NCBI GenBank assembly: GCA_947471745.1
Contig: CANJKZ010001020.1
Span: forward strand, 61,001 to 125,000
DNA length: 64,000 bases
Direction of reading: 5' to 3'
Source: Closterium sp. Naga37s-1
Lineage: Eukaryota > Streptophyta > Zygnematophyceae > Desmidiales > Closteriaceae
Positions 45,501-57,604 of the stretch are shown one piece after another; position 1 is the first letter of the stretch, and each line of letters opens with the position of its first letter. Under the pieces are notes generated by a model. It was given only the letters and a program-made list of their open reading frames with translations, had not been told where the DNA came from and did no database searches. A program made the position numbers and the translations under genes.

Positions 45501-48500
45501 CTTTAAATGGGAGTAAACCAAAGCACAACAAAGATGTTGCTGCCGGCACTGCTGCTGTTGGTGCTGGAAGGGACTCTTTGCCGCCCTTAGTGGTTCTCGT
45601 CCGTCGATTATGGCCGTTGATGCGACACACCATCTCTGCTGTCCGACTTGCTGCTGTTTCCACTCTCGTGAGTCAACCTACATGTCGCTTACATTCTTCT
45701 CCCTCGTTTCTTGTCTGTCAGTACGCTTTGCTTTCTCGTTTCCCCTCCTTGCACTTCTGTGTCTTCCCCCCCTCGTCCATTTGTATTCCATTGTTACCTC
45801 TTATCCCCCTCCTCCCTTCCCCACACTCACCTTGTTGGGTCGAGACAGGAGAGGCTCCTTCAATCCACTGGCACCTCGTCAGCAGATTCCAGCTCAACAT
45901 TACCCTGGGTGGCTGACGTGTTAGTGGACGCGCTGGCATGTATTCTCCGCAATCTGATTTTGGAGACCCGCCCCACGGCTCTTGCTGTCTCTCGCCGTGT
46001 CTGGCCTCTGCTCTTGCAACAGGTACTGTGTTTTTGGCAAGCTCCCTCATACATCACCTCATCATACTGTTGCTGCTGACGTTGACTGTGTTCCTAGCTC
46101 ATATATCATTTCACAACAGTCAACTCAGTTTACCCTTGTCCCGACCACATCGTTCCTCCCATCGCCAGGTACCCCCCTCCAGGGTTGCATCTCTCACTCG
46201 CCCCGTGATTCACCACTGGTGCCAGCTCATCGCCACACCGCCTGGTAGCTCCATTAACACCTTCCTCCTCTTTGCCACATCGTCACCGGCAGCTCAAGGG
46301 ACAGCCAGCAGAGGCATGCGGACGGAGGGAATGGGGAGGGGAAGGGGTAGAGGGGGAAGGGGAAAGGGCAAGGGGAAGGAGTTGGAAGGTGTAGCAGCAG
46401 GATCTAGTGCAGGGAGCTCTGCTGCTGCTGGCAGTGCGCTGGGGAGCGGTGGTAGTGGGGTGGTGGTGGTAGGGGCTGAAGGCGAGAGTGCAGCTGTGCG
46501 CATGAGAGTGGACACAAGCCAAGCCATGGGGCTGCTGCTCTCCTTCTGGCCTGTTGACCAGCTGGAAGGCGGGGTAGCCCCGTTGATATCCCTCCTGGAG
46601 TCCGTGGCTGCCACACAAAAGCAGGTTGGTGCTTTGATCGTTGCTGCTTGGTTCAGGGAGCTTGAGAGGCGGGAGCTGGGGAAAATGGAGATGGAGCAAA
46701 CTGACAAGCAGCAAACATTGCAAAAGCCGAATCAGCAGCAGAAGCAGCACCATGCGTCGGCCCTTAGCTCTCTACCTGGTGTTTCTTTGGTGCGACCATC
46801 TCCTCCTGTTACAAAACTGCTGACCCATTTGATGGCTCTCCTCTCTTCTCCCGATGCTGGCCAAAGCTACGAGGAGCTCTCTCGAACCTACAACAAGCTA
46901 CGAGCCGAAGCTAGTGCTTTGATCAGCCATGCCCGAGCTCTGGGGTTAGCACCAGACACGATTAGTTCGGCGCTTACACGAGCCAGGCTGTGTTGGCTCG
47001 GCAGTGGCTCTAGATAGCAGTACAGCAGGAGAAGCGGGAGGAACGGGAGGAACGAAAGGAGCATTGGAAGGACGAGGAGGGGAGGAAACTCATTTTGACA
47101 GATTGAGTCCTGAGGGTGCGTTGGAACTGGCAGGGGCCTTGGCTGGGCTTGCTGGGACAGAGACAGGGGAGGTGGAGAACAGGAATGCACCTGGTGGTGT
47201 GGCTGGTGGAGTTGGGGGAGGGAGAGGGGAAGGAGGTGGAAGGGGAAGGGGAAGAGGAAGAGGCAGGGGAAGGGGAGGAAGTGAGGGAGGGAGAGGAGCT
47301 GAGAGGCAACAGGAGCCACAGCAGCAGCAAGGCATGGGGGATTTGATGGAAAGCTGCAGGCGGAGATTGCTGTCCACTGCGACTTACCTCAAAACCGTGC
47401 AGGTGTGTGCAATGCCATGTTTGCGTCCGTGCTTGTTATGCATGTGCGTCTGTGCTTGGTATGCATGTACGTCTATGTGTTCGGGGGAGGTGGGATGTCT
47501 AATTCGGAGCGAAGGGTACCGATAGTATGAATGAAATTACTAGGCATATTTTGGGATCTTTTCCTTCCCTATCCTCTCTGCTGTGCCTCAAACCAACCAA
47601 TATGCACACAGCTCCGAGTAAAAGACTACCCCCTAAGCTCTCCACCCTCTCTTCTCCTACCCCTCCTCTTGCTGCATCCCTGCTTTCACACAGTGATGAC
47701 AGCAGTACCACTGATTCAAGAATCACTTCACTTAATTCCTCTTCGCTTCTCTTCTCCTCTCTTCCCTGTCCCCGTTTCACCTCGTCTTCCCTCTCCCAGG
47801 CCAACATGCACACATCCGTCACAGCAACAGTGGCGACAGCAGCAGTACGAGTTGCCCCAAGTCTGCCTTCCAAGCTCAACCCCATCATACAACCACTCAT
47901 GGCTGCACTCAAGCGAGAAAGGGTGAGTCTTACCTTGAGGTGGCTATCTTGATTTTTTGATTTCATTAACTCACGAATAGTTCTGTGGTTACTTGGTCTC
48001 ATGTCTAACCCCTTCCCAGTCTCCCCCTCCCCCCGTCTTCTATCAGGAGGAGCTTCTGCAGCAGTGTGTAGCGAGCGGCCTCGCATCCGTCATCCTGCGC
48101 TCCTTGGACCGCCGCCCTTCCCCCAACGACAGGCTTCTCAAGAATCTATCTACACTCGCCTGCTCCGACCCCTCTCAGTGCCCACCACCCTGTGATGCCA
48201 ATAGGGAGGCGGATGACCCCCTGGATCCCACCCTCGCCATGCCTGCTCCGCCTGGAGCTGGGGGACCAGCTGCAAGAGGAGCAGCTGGTGTGATTGTAAA
48301 AGGGGACGGGGCAGCAGGGTCGCTGGAAGCCATGATTGGCCGCAGAGGAGCCGAGCTGTCTTTTAGAGCCTTGGCGGACAGCCTTGGCCCAGACCTTTTT
48401 ACAAAGCTGCCGAAGCTGTGGGGTCTCCTCACTGAGGTCTGGAAGCCCGGAGAGTCAGAGGGAGGTGGTAGCACAGGGAAGTGCGATGAGAAAGAACTGT

Positions 48501-51500
48501 TCAAAGCAGATCCACTGGCACTGGTCAACACCTTTCAACTCATCCGGTGCCTAGCCCTTGTCCTCCACACGTCCCTTATCCCCCAACTGCTCCTCCTCCT
48601 TCCACCAGTTCTCTGTTGCACTCGCCATCCCCATGCTGCTGTCCGATTCGCCTCAGCCCAGTGCCTGGCAGCACTTGTGTCTCTTCCGTCCGCAGAGCAA
48701 ACTGTTCTCTCTGCCATTCTCACTCATGTCATTCCTCAGCTCACCAACACACTCTCTGAACCAGCCCGTCGCGGTGCAGCAAGTGTTGTTTCCTCGTTAG
48801 TCAACACCCAAGGCGAGATGCTAGCACCATACGCTGCACTCCTAGTCGTTCCCCTCCTAGCTCGGATGTCCGACCCTAGTCCGCAGGTGCGGCAGCTGGT
48901 GACACAGAGCTTTGCCAGGCTCGTGCCTCTACTGCCTCTGGCCCGAGGGCTGCCCTTACCAGCATTTTTGGACAAGGAAGGTGCAAGGAAGGCTCGGGAG
49001 GATGCTCGGTTCCTGGAGCAGCTTCTGGATAATCGCAAGGCGGATGATTACCAGCTGCAAGTGAAGCTGTCGGTGACCCTGAGAAGGTGCGTGCAATGTC
49101 AAGCTGGGCGTATAATCAAACTGTGTAGAGTTGAACACATGTTCACACCCTCTTCTAATCCTCTCATGCATTCTCACATCTCATTCTCCTCACACCCCCC
49201 CCCACACATACACACTCCCCCTTGCACTGAGCAGGTACCAGCAGGAGGGCGTCAACTGGTTGGCGTTTCTGCGGCGCTTCCACCTGCATGGGGTGCTGTG
49301 TGACGACATGGGGCTGGGCAAGACCCTCCAGGCCTCCTCCATGCTCGCCTCAGACACAATCGAGCGCCACGCTGCTGCCCGTGCAGCTGCTAGCGGGCCT
49401 ACTTCTGCTGCTGATCGTGCTCCACCTGGTGCTTCTGGATTCGGAGTTGCGCCCACGCCTCTCCTCCCATCTCTCATCGTTTGCCCGCCCACGCTTGTTG
49501 CTCACTGGGTCTATGAGATTGAGAAGTACATTCCTCCTGGGATATTCTCCCCACTGCAGTATGCAGGCAGCGTTGCCGACCGGCAGAGGATGCGGGGGCA
49601 GCTGAGAAAGCACAACCTGGTGGTAACCTCGTACGAGGTGTTACGAAGCGACATTGATGAGCTGGCAGCCATCACGTGGCGGTACTGTGTGCTGGACGAG
49701 GGCCATCTGATCAAGGGCGCCAAGACGCGGCTGTCGCAGGCGGTGAGGCGGATCAAGGCGGAGCATCGGCTGCTGCTGACGGGCACTCCCATTCAGAACA
49801 ACGTCCTGGAGCTCTGGGCGCTCTTCGACTTCCTCATGCCAGGATTCCTAGGGACTGAGAAACAGGTATGGCTGCATGTGTTACTGCTGAGATGGAAATT
49901 ACACAACCAGCTTTATTGGCGATACTTTTACTGTTTTTCCCTGTGGCTTTTCTCCACCAATGTATTTTCCCTTTTCCTGTCGCTCTTCCCGCCCCCCCAT
50001 CACACATGCACATCAGTTCCAGGCGCGGTATGGCAAGCCTCTACAGGCTGCACGAGACCCCAAGTGCACTGCAAAGCAAGCAGAGGCAGGCGCTCTGGCC
50101 ATGGAGGCCCTTCACCGCCAGGTCAGTCCTGCGCTTGCACTTCTCACTCCGTTCTTGAAAAGAAGGGGGTTGAAAGATGGGAAAATCTAAGTGATAGAGA
50201 GTTGAAGAGCATGTGTTGCCATGTGGTTAGAGTCATGCAGGGACGTGTGCGACCAGCTACTCTTTGTTTGCTCATCATGCCAAGTTCCTCCACAACTCTC
50301 CGTTTCCTTTCTTTCTCTATGCCAGGTGATGCCATTCATTCTGCGCCGCACCAAGGAGCAGGTGCTCTCAGACCTGCCGCCCAAAATCATCACCGACAGA
50401 TACTGCCAGCTCAGTACGCTGCAGCGACTACTGTACGCTGACTTTTCCAAGTCCCATGCGTCAGAGGAGGTGGTGACAGCAGTAACGGCAGCAGGCGGGG
50501 GAGCAGAGGAAGGAGGAGGGGAGCAAGCTTCAACCCATGTGTTCCAAGCGCTGCAGTATCTGAGGAAGCTGTGCAGCCATCCGTTACTGGTGCTGGACCC
50601 CTCCCATCCCCGCCACGCCGCTGCTCTCACAGCAGTTGGGGCCACGGGGGCAGCAGCAGAAGCCGGGCAGAGAGGAGGCAGCAGCAGTGGTGCTGGCAGC
50701 AGCGGAGGGGATGGTGTTGGGGACGTGCATGACATAGTGCACGCACCTAAGTTGGTTGCTCTGAGAGATATTCTGCTGGAGTGTGGGATAGGAGGAGGAG
50801 GGGAGGGTAAGAGTGGAGGGGATGTGGGAGGTGAGGCCAGCGAGGGCAATCACCGTGTGCTCGTGTTCGCCCAGCTTAAGGTGAGTCCACTGAGGGTCAC
50901 TTGTCTGTATCCGTCGATGGTGAATGTATCTGGATGGGATAGGTTTAGGCTTCATGTTTCCTGACTAATGTTCGACCCTGTGAATGCTGTGAACGTCTAC
51001 AGGTATCCTTGTCATCTCAAATCCTTCCGGGTGTCTACTTGCCCCCATCCCCCTTACAGTCATTCCTTGATATTGTGGAGGAGGACCTCTTCAAGAAACA
51101 CATGCCTGGGTAAGCGGTGATTGCCCATGGTGGTTGTCAACTGTAATACCCCTATTCATAATCACTTCTGAATTGCCTTCAAATCTGGGATTTACATAGC
51201 CCCCCCTATTCGCCCATCTTCTTTATACCCTCCACTAGCACCTGCATTTCTGTTGAAACATGTCTCTGGATTCCAACCCCCCTCCCACGTCTATCCTCCC
51301 CCACCCCCCCCCTCTTCCCTGCAGTGTGTCCTATCTGCGCATTGACGGGTCGGTGGAGCCGTCGCGGCGTTTTGACCTGGTCAAGGCCTTCAACTCAGAC
51401 CCAACGATCGATGTGCTGCTCCTCACAACTCACGGTATGTGCTGTTTCTGGTTTTACGCTAGTAATTTCTGGAAGTAGCGAGGCATGTTTCTGATGTCAA

Positions 51501-52714
51501 GTCCACCAGGAGCATTGATCTGTTACTCTCTTGCATCAGTTCCTTTCTTTTATTCTCGCCCAATAGCAGCATGTGGTGGATGCTATTGAAATGTGCCACT
51601 TGATAACAGAATACGTCATACCCTTCTTGACGAACAGTTGTCATTGCCCCCTCTGTCACTCGACCCTCAAGTGCTGTTCTTTCCCCCTCTCCCTCTTCAC
51701 TCTCCACGGAATCCCTCGTCACGCGCTTCTTTCCTCTGCTCTCATTCATTCGTTCATTTCCCCCCCTTACAGTCGGTGGCTTGGGGCTGAACCTAACAGC
51801 AGCGGACACAGTGGTGTTCTTGGAGCATGACTGGAACCCAATGCGGGATCTTCAGGTACGTGATGGTAACCGCCTTGCTATCACAAATCTGATCAGAGTA
51901 GATGTTGGAAACAAACAACTCATCTGTTAAATAAGATGATGGCGTCACCTGCAGCAGACACAGTGGTGTAAACACAGTTAGAACTTATTTCATTGCGTTT
52001 GTTCCACATATGGTGGTGACGATGCATGCACCCTCGATATGCAAGAACATGTGGCCTGTGTTCACACACATCATCCTCTTCCTTTCTCTGCTCCATCTCC
52101 CTCTTCCCCTTTCTCTTTCCACTCCCTCCAGGCCATGGATCGAGCCCATCGCCTGGGCCAGAGGCGGACGGTGAACGTGCACAGAGTGATCATGGCGGGC
52201 ACGCTGGAGGAGAAGGTCATGGGGCTGCAGCGCTTCAAGCTCTCCATAGCCAACGCAGTGGTCAATGCTGACAACGCCAGCCTCAAATCGATGGACACGT
52301 CGCAGCTCTTAGACCTCTTTAACGCTGGCCCTCCTGCTGCCAGTGCTGGTGCTAAGGTAAGTGGCATTGATAGCATTGGTCCAGTAGATGCCTTTGTGGT
52401 GGTGCATCATGGTCGTTGGGTCGGGCACAGTGAGCGGTGTCTGAAAGCTTGGCTTGCTGCACGTTGCTGCTATTTTGCTCTTTACTGACATGCCAAAACA
52501 AGTAGTGTGCTGAATATCATGTTCCCACCTTGCCCTTCCTGTGACCGTGTTCTTGGCCCAGCAGAAACCAGCAGACTCATCTTCAGATGCAGCTGTGGCA
52601 GCAGCTGGAGGAGGGAAGGGACTGAAAGCTGTGCTTACTGGCTTGGAAGATCTCTGGGATGAGTCGCAGTACGCAGAGGAGTACAACCTGGATAACTTCC
52701 TAAAACGCATATAG
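39546..52714 (+). CDS. BTAF1: BTAF1/MOT1, TBP-associated Snf2-family ATPase
   Basis: 24 exons, 2548 aa: 39546..39618, 39864..39958, 40195..40442, 40621..40678, 40970..41048, 41467..41942, 42246..42363, 42543..43827, 44052..44184, 44559..44842, 45277..45667, 45849..46022, 46169..46913, 46987..47402, 47800..47922, 48047..49086, 49235..49865, 50017..50121, 50326..50880, 51060..51109, 51325..51434, 51773..51855, 52132..52356, 52565..52714. N-terminal HEAT region: [68 protein letters not shown]. ATPase from about residue 1913: [68 protein letters not shown]-terminus: [25 protein letters not shown]. Mot1/BTAF1 removes TBP from DNA using ATP, redistributing it among promoters. It is longer than the Arabidopsis protein because of Glu/Lys-rich and Gly-rich insertions (exons 6, 8, 13, 14). 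Confidence 0.95.
43965..44091 (+). repeat. Decayed copy of the start of BTAF1 exon 9 in intron 8
   Basis: At 43962 a TTAG acceptor-like site precedes sequence reading EEGFVPDQV. The real exon 9, about 90 bases downstream, starts after TTTAG and reads [10 protein letters not shown]. About three quarters of the bases match over 37 positions. It looks like an old acceptor-side tandem duplication. Confidence 0.45.
45003..45259 (+). repeat. 72-bp perfect direct repeat in BTAF1 intron 10
   Basis: 45003-45074 and 45188-45259 are identical over 72 bases, 185 bases apart start to start. The second copy ends 17 bases before the exon 11 acceptor. The 113 bases between hold a 28-bp palindrome that abuts copy 2. 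The exon 10 to 11 join (TSR/S-V-M-T-L-L) is phase-consistent without either copy. Confidence 0.9.
45160..45187. repeat. 28-bp perfect palindrome
   Basis: GTGACTTTTGAGTC is followed at once by its exact reverse complement, centred on GTCGAC. It lies immediately before the second copy of the 72-bp direct repeat. Confidence 0.95.
46914..46986 (+). other. 73-nt putative intron in BTAF1 (or a frameshift)
   Basis: The frame carrying [16 protein letters not shown] runs to a stop at 47015. The conserved continuation ([19 protein letters not shown]) is in another frame open from before 46980. Removing 46914-46986 (GTGCTT ... GCCAG) restores phase. A shorter intron from 46944, or a sequencing indel, would also explain it. 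Confidence 0.5.
52559..52564 (+). promoter_or_regulatory. NAGNAG tandem acceptor of the last BTAF1 exon
   Basis: CAGCAG precedes AAACCAGCAGAC. Use of the first AG adds one Gln; use of the second begins at Lys. Both keep frame. Confidence 0.7.
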
Positions 52715-53245
52715 GTAGTGTATAACTTTTTGACTGTTGAGAGTGTCAGTAATAAGTAGATCTTGGGCACAGTACCCAGTAGATATGGATGTATGCTACG
52801 GTACTAACATTGATGCCAACATAGATGGATCATGCTCGCATGTGGGGCGTACAAATGTGTCCTAGTGAATCCATGTTCCAGTGAAGTTAAGGATGTTGGA
52901 ATATGGTACTGAAGCTAACCTTCTTATTGGCCTATTATGAAATCATTCGTGCTGTAAGTGCAATTCAGGGTTTCCGTAACTGTCGAGTGTTTCGTGGCTT
53001 ACCACCAGCCTACTATCAATCTTTCCCCCCCAGCCGTTCCGCTCTGCCTGCGCCCGTCCCATTTCGGAGCTGCACACCATTGGGCCTTCCTCCCTTGATC
53101 CCGTCGCCTTTCCCCCTGCGCTGCACGCCCTGAAAGCCTTCTCCCTGCTCTTTAGTCTCCCCTTTCCCTAATCAGCCTCCTTTTCCCTCCCCCCTTCCGC
53201 TAATTCCACACTTAGTCTCGGAGCGCCCTCAGGGCTTACGTCAGC
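52715..53245. other. Intergenic: BTAF1 3' UTR and RPL9 promoter/leader
   Basis: About 530 bases. The proximal 200 bases after BTAF1 are AT-rich and likely 3' UTR. The 150 bases before the RPL9 ATG are pyrimidine-rich (CTTTCCC, TTTTCCC runs), as is common in ribosomal protein gene leaders. No further gene is seen. Confidence 0.5.
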
Positions 53246-56200
53246 ATGAAGACGATCCTAGCGTCCGAGACGATGGACATTCCTAAGGACGTGAAGCTGG
53301 AGATTAAGGCGAAGAAGGTCCGCGTGACTGGGCCACGTGGCAAGCTGTTTAGGGACTTCCGTCACCTGAACCTCGATTTCCAAATCGTCGAGGAGGGGAC
53401 GAAGCTTAAGGTCGATGCGTGGTTCGGCACGCGCAAGACGATGGCGTCGATTAGAACGGCCATCAGCCACGTGCAGAATCTGATCAAGGGCGTGACGGTG
53501 GGCTTTAAGTACAAGATGCGCCTGGTGTACGCTCATTTCCCCATCAACTCGAGCATCAGCAGCTCCGCCGACAACATTGAGATCCGAAACTTCCTGGGCG
53601 AGAAGAAGGTGAGCCGCGGGCGGGTTAACATGTGCGGGAAAACGGGAGCCTCAAAGAGCGACGTGCAATTGGCGGGAAAAGAAGCTTAATGGATTCTGGA
53701 AGTCCATGTTCCGTCGGCACGCGCTTCCCCCTGTTTACTCTTCTCTCACATGTTCACCCGCATGCCATTTTCCAGTAGCGATACCTTTTCTGCGCTCTTG
53801 CGCGCCTTTGACATAAGCTCCCGCCTCTCCGTCCCCACAGTGATTCTTTGCGCGCGCGCCCTGTCAGCGATAAATACTCCTCATCTTGCTTTGGATCGAA
53901 AGACCTAGTTCGATCAGTGCGGGTCAGGGAGCTAGTGACGGTGTGCTGCCGCATTGCTAGCCGCGGGTTCTTCTCGGAACAGCCCTCGCAGGCGTCAGTC
54001 GTATCGTTTAGAGACCAACCGGGCTTTCGATTGTGCCCTTCCCCGCCAGCTCGCCGAGAGAGATTCATCAATGCCCCCCCCGTCACCTTAGATGGGCACA
54101 GCAGTGCCGGGGAGTTCCGATCGTCGTCTATGGGGCACCGCGCCATGCAGCTGACGAACTGGGCGAAGCATTCTGACTCGCGCACAGGCACTCCAAGCAT
54201 CGCTTTCCGAAGAACCGCTTTTCCCCTAGATTCTTCTAAAAAGAGGCAAACAGGTGCTGTTTTTCCTGGTCGCGCGGCGTGTGGCGGTGTGAGCTTCAGG
54301 GACGTCGCGCTGTAGCTAGGTGGCAAGGTCAGGTCTTATGCGTCGCGCCTCAATCGGGAACGAAGCTGCTTGGTTCGCAAAAGCCGCGCGCCGGTGGAGA
54401 GTGTGACGATTTTCGCAGCAATCGGGCACGCGGGATGCTTTGCAACGGCGGCCGGCGAAGGACGATGTAGCTTTAGCAGACCTAACTTTAGTGGACGAAG
54501 GTAAACTCGATCTATTGCGCGATGTGTTTCTTGGACGAATGCGGAGCGGAATGGATGTATCGGTGCGACGGTGGGCCTGGGTAAGGCGAGAATAGTCAGG
54601 CTTGGGAGAAAGCAGGCCTGAGAACGCGCAGGTGTTCGGGCTGGTTTGAGGGGCTGCCACGCGAGGGAACGGCAATTTTTGAAATGGTAGCAGGAGTTGA
54701 GGAGTTAGCTCGAGCCAGTGCAGTCTGTAGTGACGCGGCTTGTGGTGGAGCTTTTAGTGTGTTGACGGAGCTTGTAGTGGTAAAGTCTCGGACGCAGTCT
54801 TTAGTGTGACGGGAAGGCGATACTGTGCATGGCTGGGGATTTAACACGCGGTTTAAGGCGCGGTTTAAGACGCGGAGCTGCATGGTGCGAGGCTGGGCTG
54901 ACTGAACTCCACGTGCGCAGCGGCAAGGCGATGGTGCAGCTGCGTGCCTCCATCCATCCTCCCAGGCTCCGCAGGGCCGCAACCCCGATTTTATCCGCAT
55001 TAGTGTTGATAATTCGCCTCGTGGATGTGCGCTGCCTGGTCTCAGATTGAGGCGTTTTTGGGCCGAGGTGAAGGACCCTACGGGATTCGGCGTCTCAACA
55101 GGTCTTTGAAACCCTCTACGTTCGCCTTCCTCCCCCTCCCCTCCCCCGCTCCTCCCCCTCCCCCTCCAGTTAACCTCCCCTCCCCCTCCCCTTCCCCCTC
55201 ACCTCCACCTCCACCTCCACCTTCCCCGTCACTCGCGCAATCTCCGGAGGGGCGCAAGGTGCAAACGATGCGCGTCAGGTGCTCTAGGCGGTTGTCGCCT
55301 GCTGTTGGGTGCGCACTTGTGCTGACGGTTCTCTTATCCCCTCACCCCTCTTGTTCTTACCGTCTCTTTTTCCCCCGTCCCTCCTCTCCTCCCCTGTCCC
55401 CCGTCCCCCCTCCCGCTCCCCCGGGTGCTGGCAGGTGCGCAAGGTGGCGATGCTGGAGGGCGTGACGATAACGCGGTCGGAGAAGGTGAAGGACGAGCTC
55501 ATCCTCGAGGGCAACGACATCGAGCTCGTCTCCCGCTCCGCCGCGCTCATCAACCAGGTCAGCCCTCCGCCGCGCTCATCAACCAGGTCAGCCCTCCGCG
55601 CGCTCATCAACCAGGTCAGCCCTTCGCGCGCTCATCAACCAGGTCAGCCCTCCGCGCGCTCATCAACCAGGTCAGCCCTCCGCGCGCTCATCAACCAGGT
55701 CAGCCCTCCGCGCGCGCATCAACCAGGTCAGCCCTCCCCGCGCGCATCAACCAGGTCAGCCCTCCCCGCCTCCCAGCGCGCATCAAGCAGTTCAGCCCTC
55801 TCCGTCGCTCCGTTGTGTCGCGCGCATCGACTATGCCAGCCCCGTGTGGCCGCATTCTCCCTGGTCAACCAGCACCACCCTTCGTCCCTCCCGCACCATC
55901 TCATGGGGCGCGGCGATGCGACAGGGAAAGGCGTGCAGAACGCCTTTGCCTGTCTACAGGATGCGCTTGCAACTCGCTCCTCCTGTCGCCGCTATCAGCG
56001 GTTAGGGTTTCATGCACTGCCATCCACCTCTCACCACCCCATCCTTCGAGTGCACGGGAGGGTTCCAGATTGCTGAATCGCCACGACTCAGAGCGGACTG
56101 TCACCCGTACCTGGCTGCGAACCATCACCAGTCCCATTTCACACAAGCACGCCGCGTTTTGTTTTGAAATGGGTAGAGCCTTCGTGGTTCCATCGCTCTG

Positions 56201-56618
56201 CCGATTCTCCTTGTTGTCGAGTCTTGCCATTCGGATCCCCCATTAGTCAGGGCGTGGAAGTAGGGGTCCCTGTCAGGATTCCTGGTTTGGTGAATCTGTA
56301 CCACTTGATGCCGGCCTTTCTCACTGGTGCGCACACGAACAACCAAGGGCAGCCGAAAGCTCTTGTAGAAAATCGATTCGCAGATTCACTGACCGCTTGC
56401 TGCCACTTGCTCTCCTCCTCCCTCAGGTGTGGCATGCGGGAAACAATGACTTTCAATTGGTTGTCCTGAGTCTGAGAGGTCAAACCACTTGGGCTGTTGT
56501 GTTGTTGCTGCGGTGCTCCCCCCGGGTGCAGGTGTGCCACGTGAAGAAGAAGGACATTCGGAAGTTCCTGGATGGCATCTACGTGAGCGAGAAGGGCAAC
56601 GTTGTGGAGGAGGCCTGA
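53246..56618 (+). CDS. RPL9: 60S ribosomal protein L9 (uL6)
   Basis: Model: join(53246..53608, 55435..55557, 56532..56618), 190 aa, phase 0 introns, normal family length. It reads like plant RPL9 throughout: [72 protein letters not shown] joined to [35 protein letters not shown] joined to [20 protein letters not shown]. It is a structural protein of the large subunit near the sarcin-ricin loop and the stalk base. Intron 1 (1.8 kb) holds no recognised gene and ends in a C-rich tract. Intron 2 begins with a tandem array of donor sites. Confidence 0.97.
55543..55790 (+). repeat. 28-bp donor-anchored tandem repeat in RPL9 intron 2
   Basis: Nine units of 27-29 bp (the last spaced 36). Each contains GCGC(T)CATCAACCAG, the codons for ALINQ at the exon end, followed by GTCAGCCC. 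Donors lie after 55557 (the real one), 55586, 55614, 55642, 55670, 55698, 55726 and 55754; the ninth reads CAGTTC and is dead. Each segment between neighbouring cuts starts with GT and ends with AG. Cutting at the third donor would add 57 in-frame bases without a stop. Confidence 0.9.
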
Positions 56619-57604
56619 AGTCACCGCTGCCTCTGAAATGGCTCTGCTGTGCCGCATGGCCAGTGCTCTCCCTCATGGGTGCTTGTTTTGTTTCACCCGA
56701 TCCCTTGATGCAATGGAAGCCTTGGTCGCCAATGTTCCAGTGTTCACTGTAGGAGTGCCTTTTATGTTTGAAGTGCCAATATACAGGGGTTGGGTTGGTG
56801 CATTCATGCCACCTAATTACCTAGAGAACAGGTGCTTGACTTGACAAGTTGACACAGGTGCAATCATTGCACCTGTTGTCAACCCATGGCAAGCAAGTTG
56901 ACAAGTTATCATACGTCCACAATATTCAGTAGCCACACTCAGTATGCCACAGCTGGTTATCATTACTGGCACTATGTATCGACAGAGTAAAATAGGGGCG
57001 CCAGAGAACTCTTACATATGAAGACCTGGCTAGTGTTTTTGTGTACCTCCATAGAGATAGAAAAACTACGGTAGCAATTATATTTCCCACAGTTGGAGCA
57101 ATGTATCGAAGGTTCCTCTTGAATCTAAGGTATTGATTGACAGCTATGCTAATATCAGAACATGGATGTCTTTCAGCCGGGGATAGGTAAGCTTCTCACA
57201 GCCTCTGAAGCTTAGTGGACAGGGTTTCTGTAGCGGATGACGTGTTATTCCCTACCTGCTGATCGCCGTTCGATCGTCCGATCAATCCACGCTGGACTGA
57301 CTATCGACGAACGTTAGCCCATTTGTGCCAGTGGCCGAAGTGCTGTGCGGCGCGTCCCGCGGTTATGCCATCCATGATTTCTCCGCTCCATGGGGATCAG
57401 TTGGTTACGTGGAGAGGAGACACTTCCTTTCCTTCCTCCCTTTCCCCGTTCTCCCCATTTCTCTGCTCTCTTGTCCCTGTCAGACTGAGACACCTTTGAT
57501 TCCCTGGATATTCTCCGTCACTTCGATATTCCTTCCTTCCTTAGTTATTCATCGGGGCGACGATCGAGTCAAGCGTCGGAAGCATTTTCGTCTAGCCGAG
57601 CGCG
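56619..57604. other. Intergenic: RPL9 3' flank and PPR upstream region
   Basis: About 1 kb, AT-rich in the middle (56880-57170). It contains one hairpin, annotated separately, and no supported gene. The last 200 bases are C/T-rich and likely the PPR promoter and leader. Confidence 0.5.
56841..56907. repeat. Hairpin with flanking 10-bp direct repeats
   Basis: ACAGGTGCAAT (56854-56864) and ATTGCACCTGT (56866-56876) are exact inverted repeats with a one-base loop. The arms extend with one bulge to 56849-56882. TTGACAAGTT flanks it at 56841-56850 and 56898-56907, like a short target duplication around a tiny foldback element. Confidence 0.7.

Noticed and set aside
53848-54315. Open frame of 155 codons in RPL9 intron 1
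   Set aside because: No domain signature; it lies between two exons that join perfectly, and the composition is unlike neighbouring coding exons.
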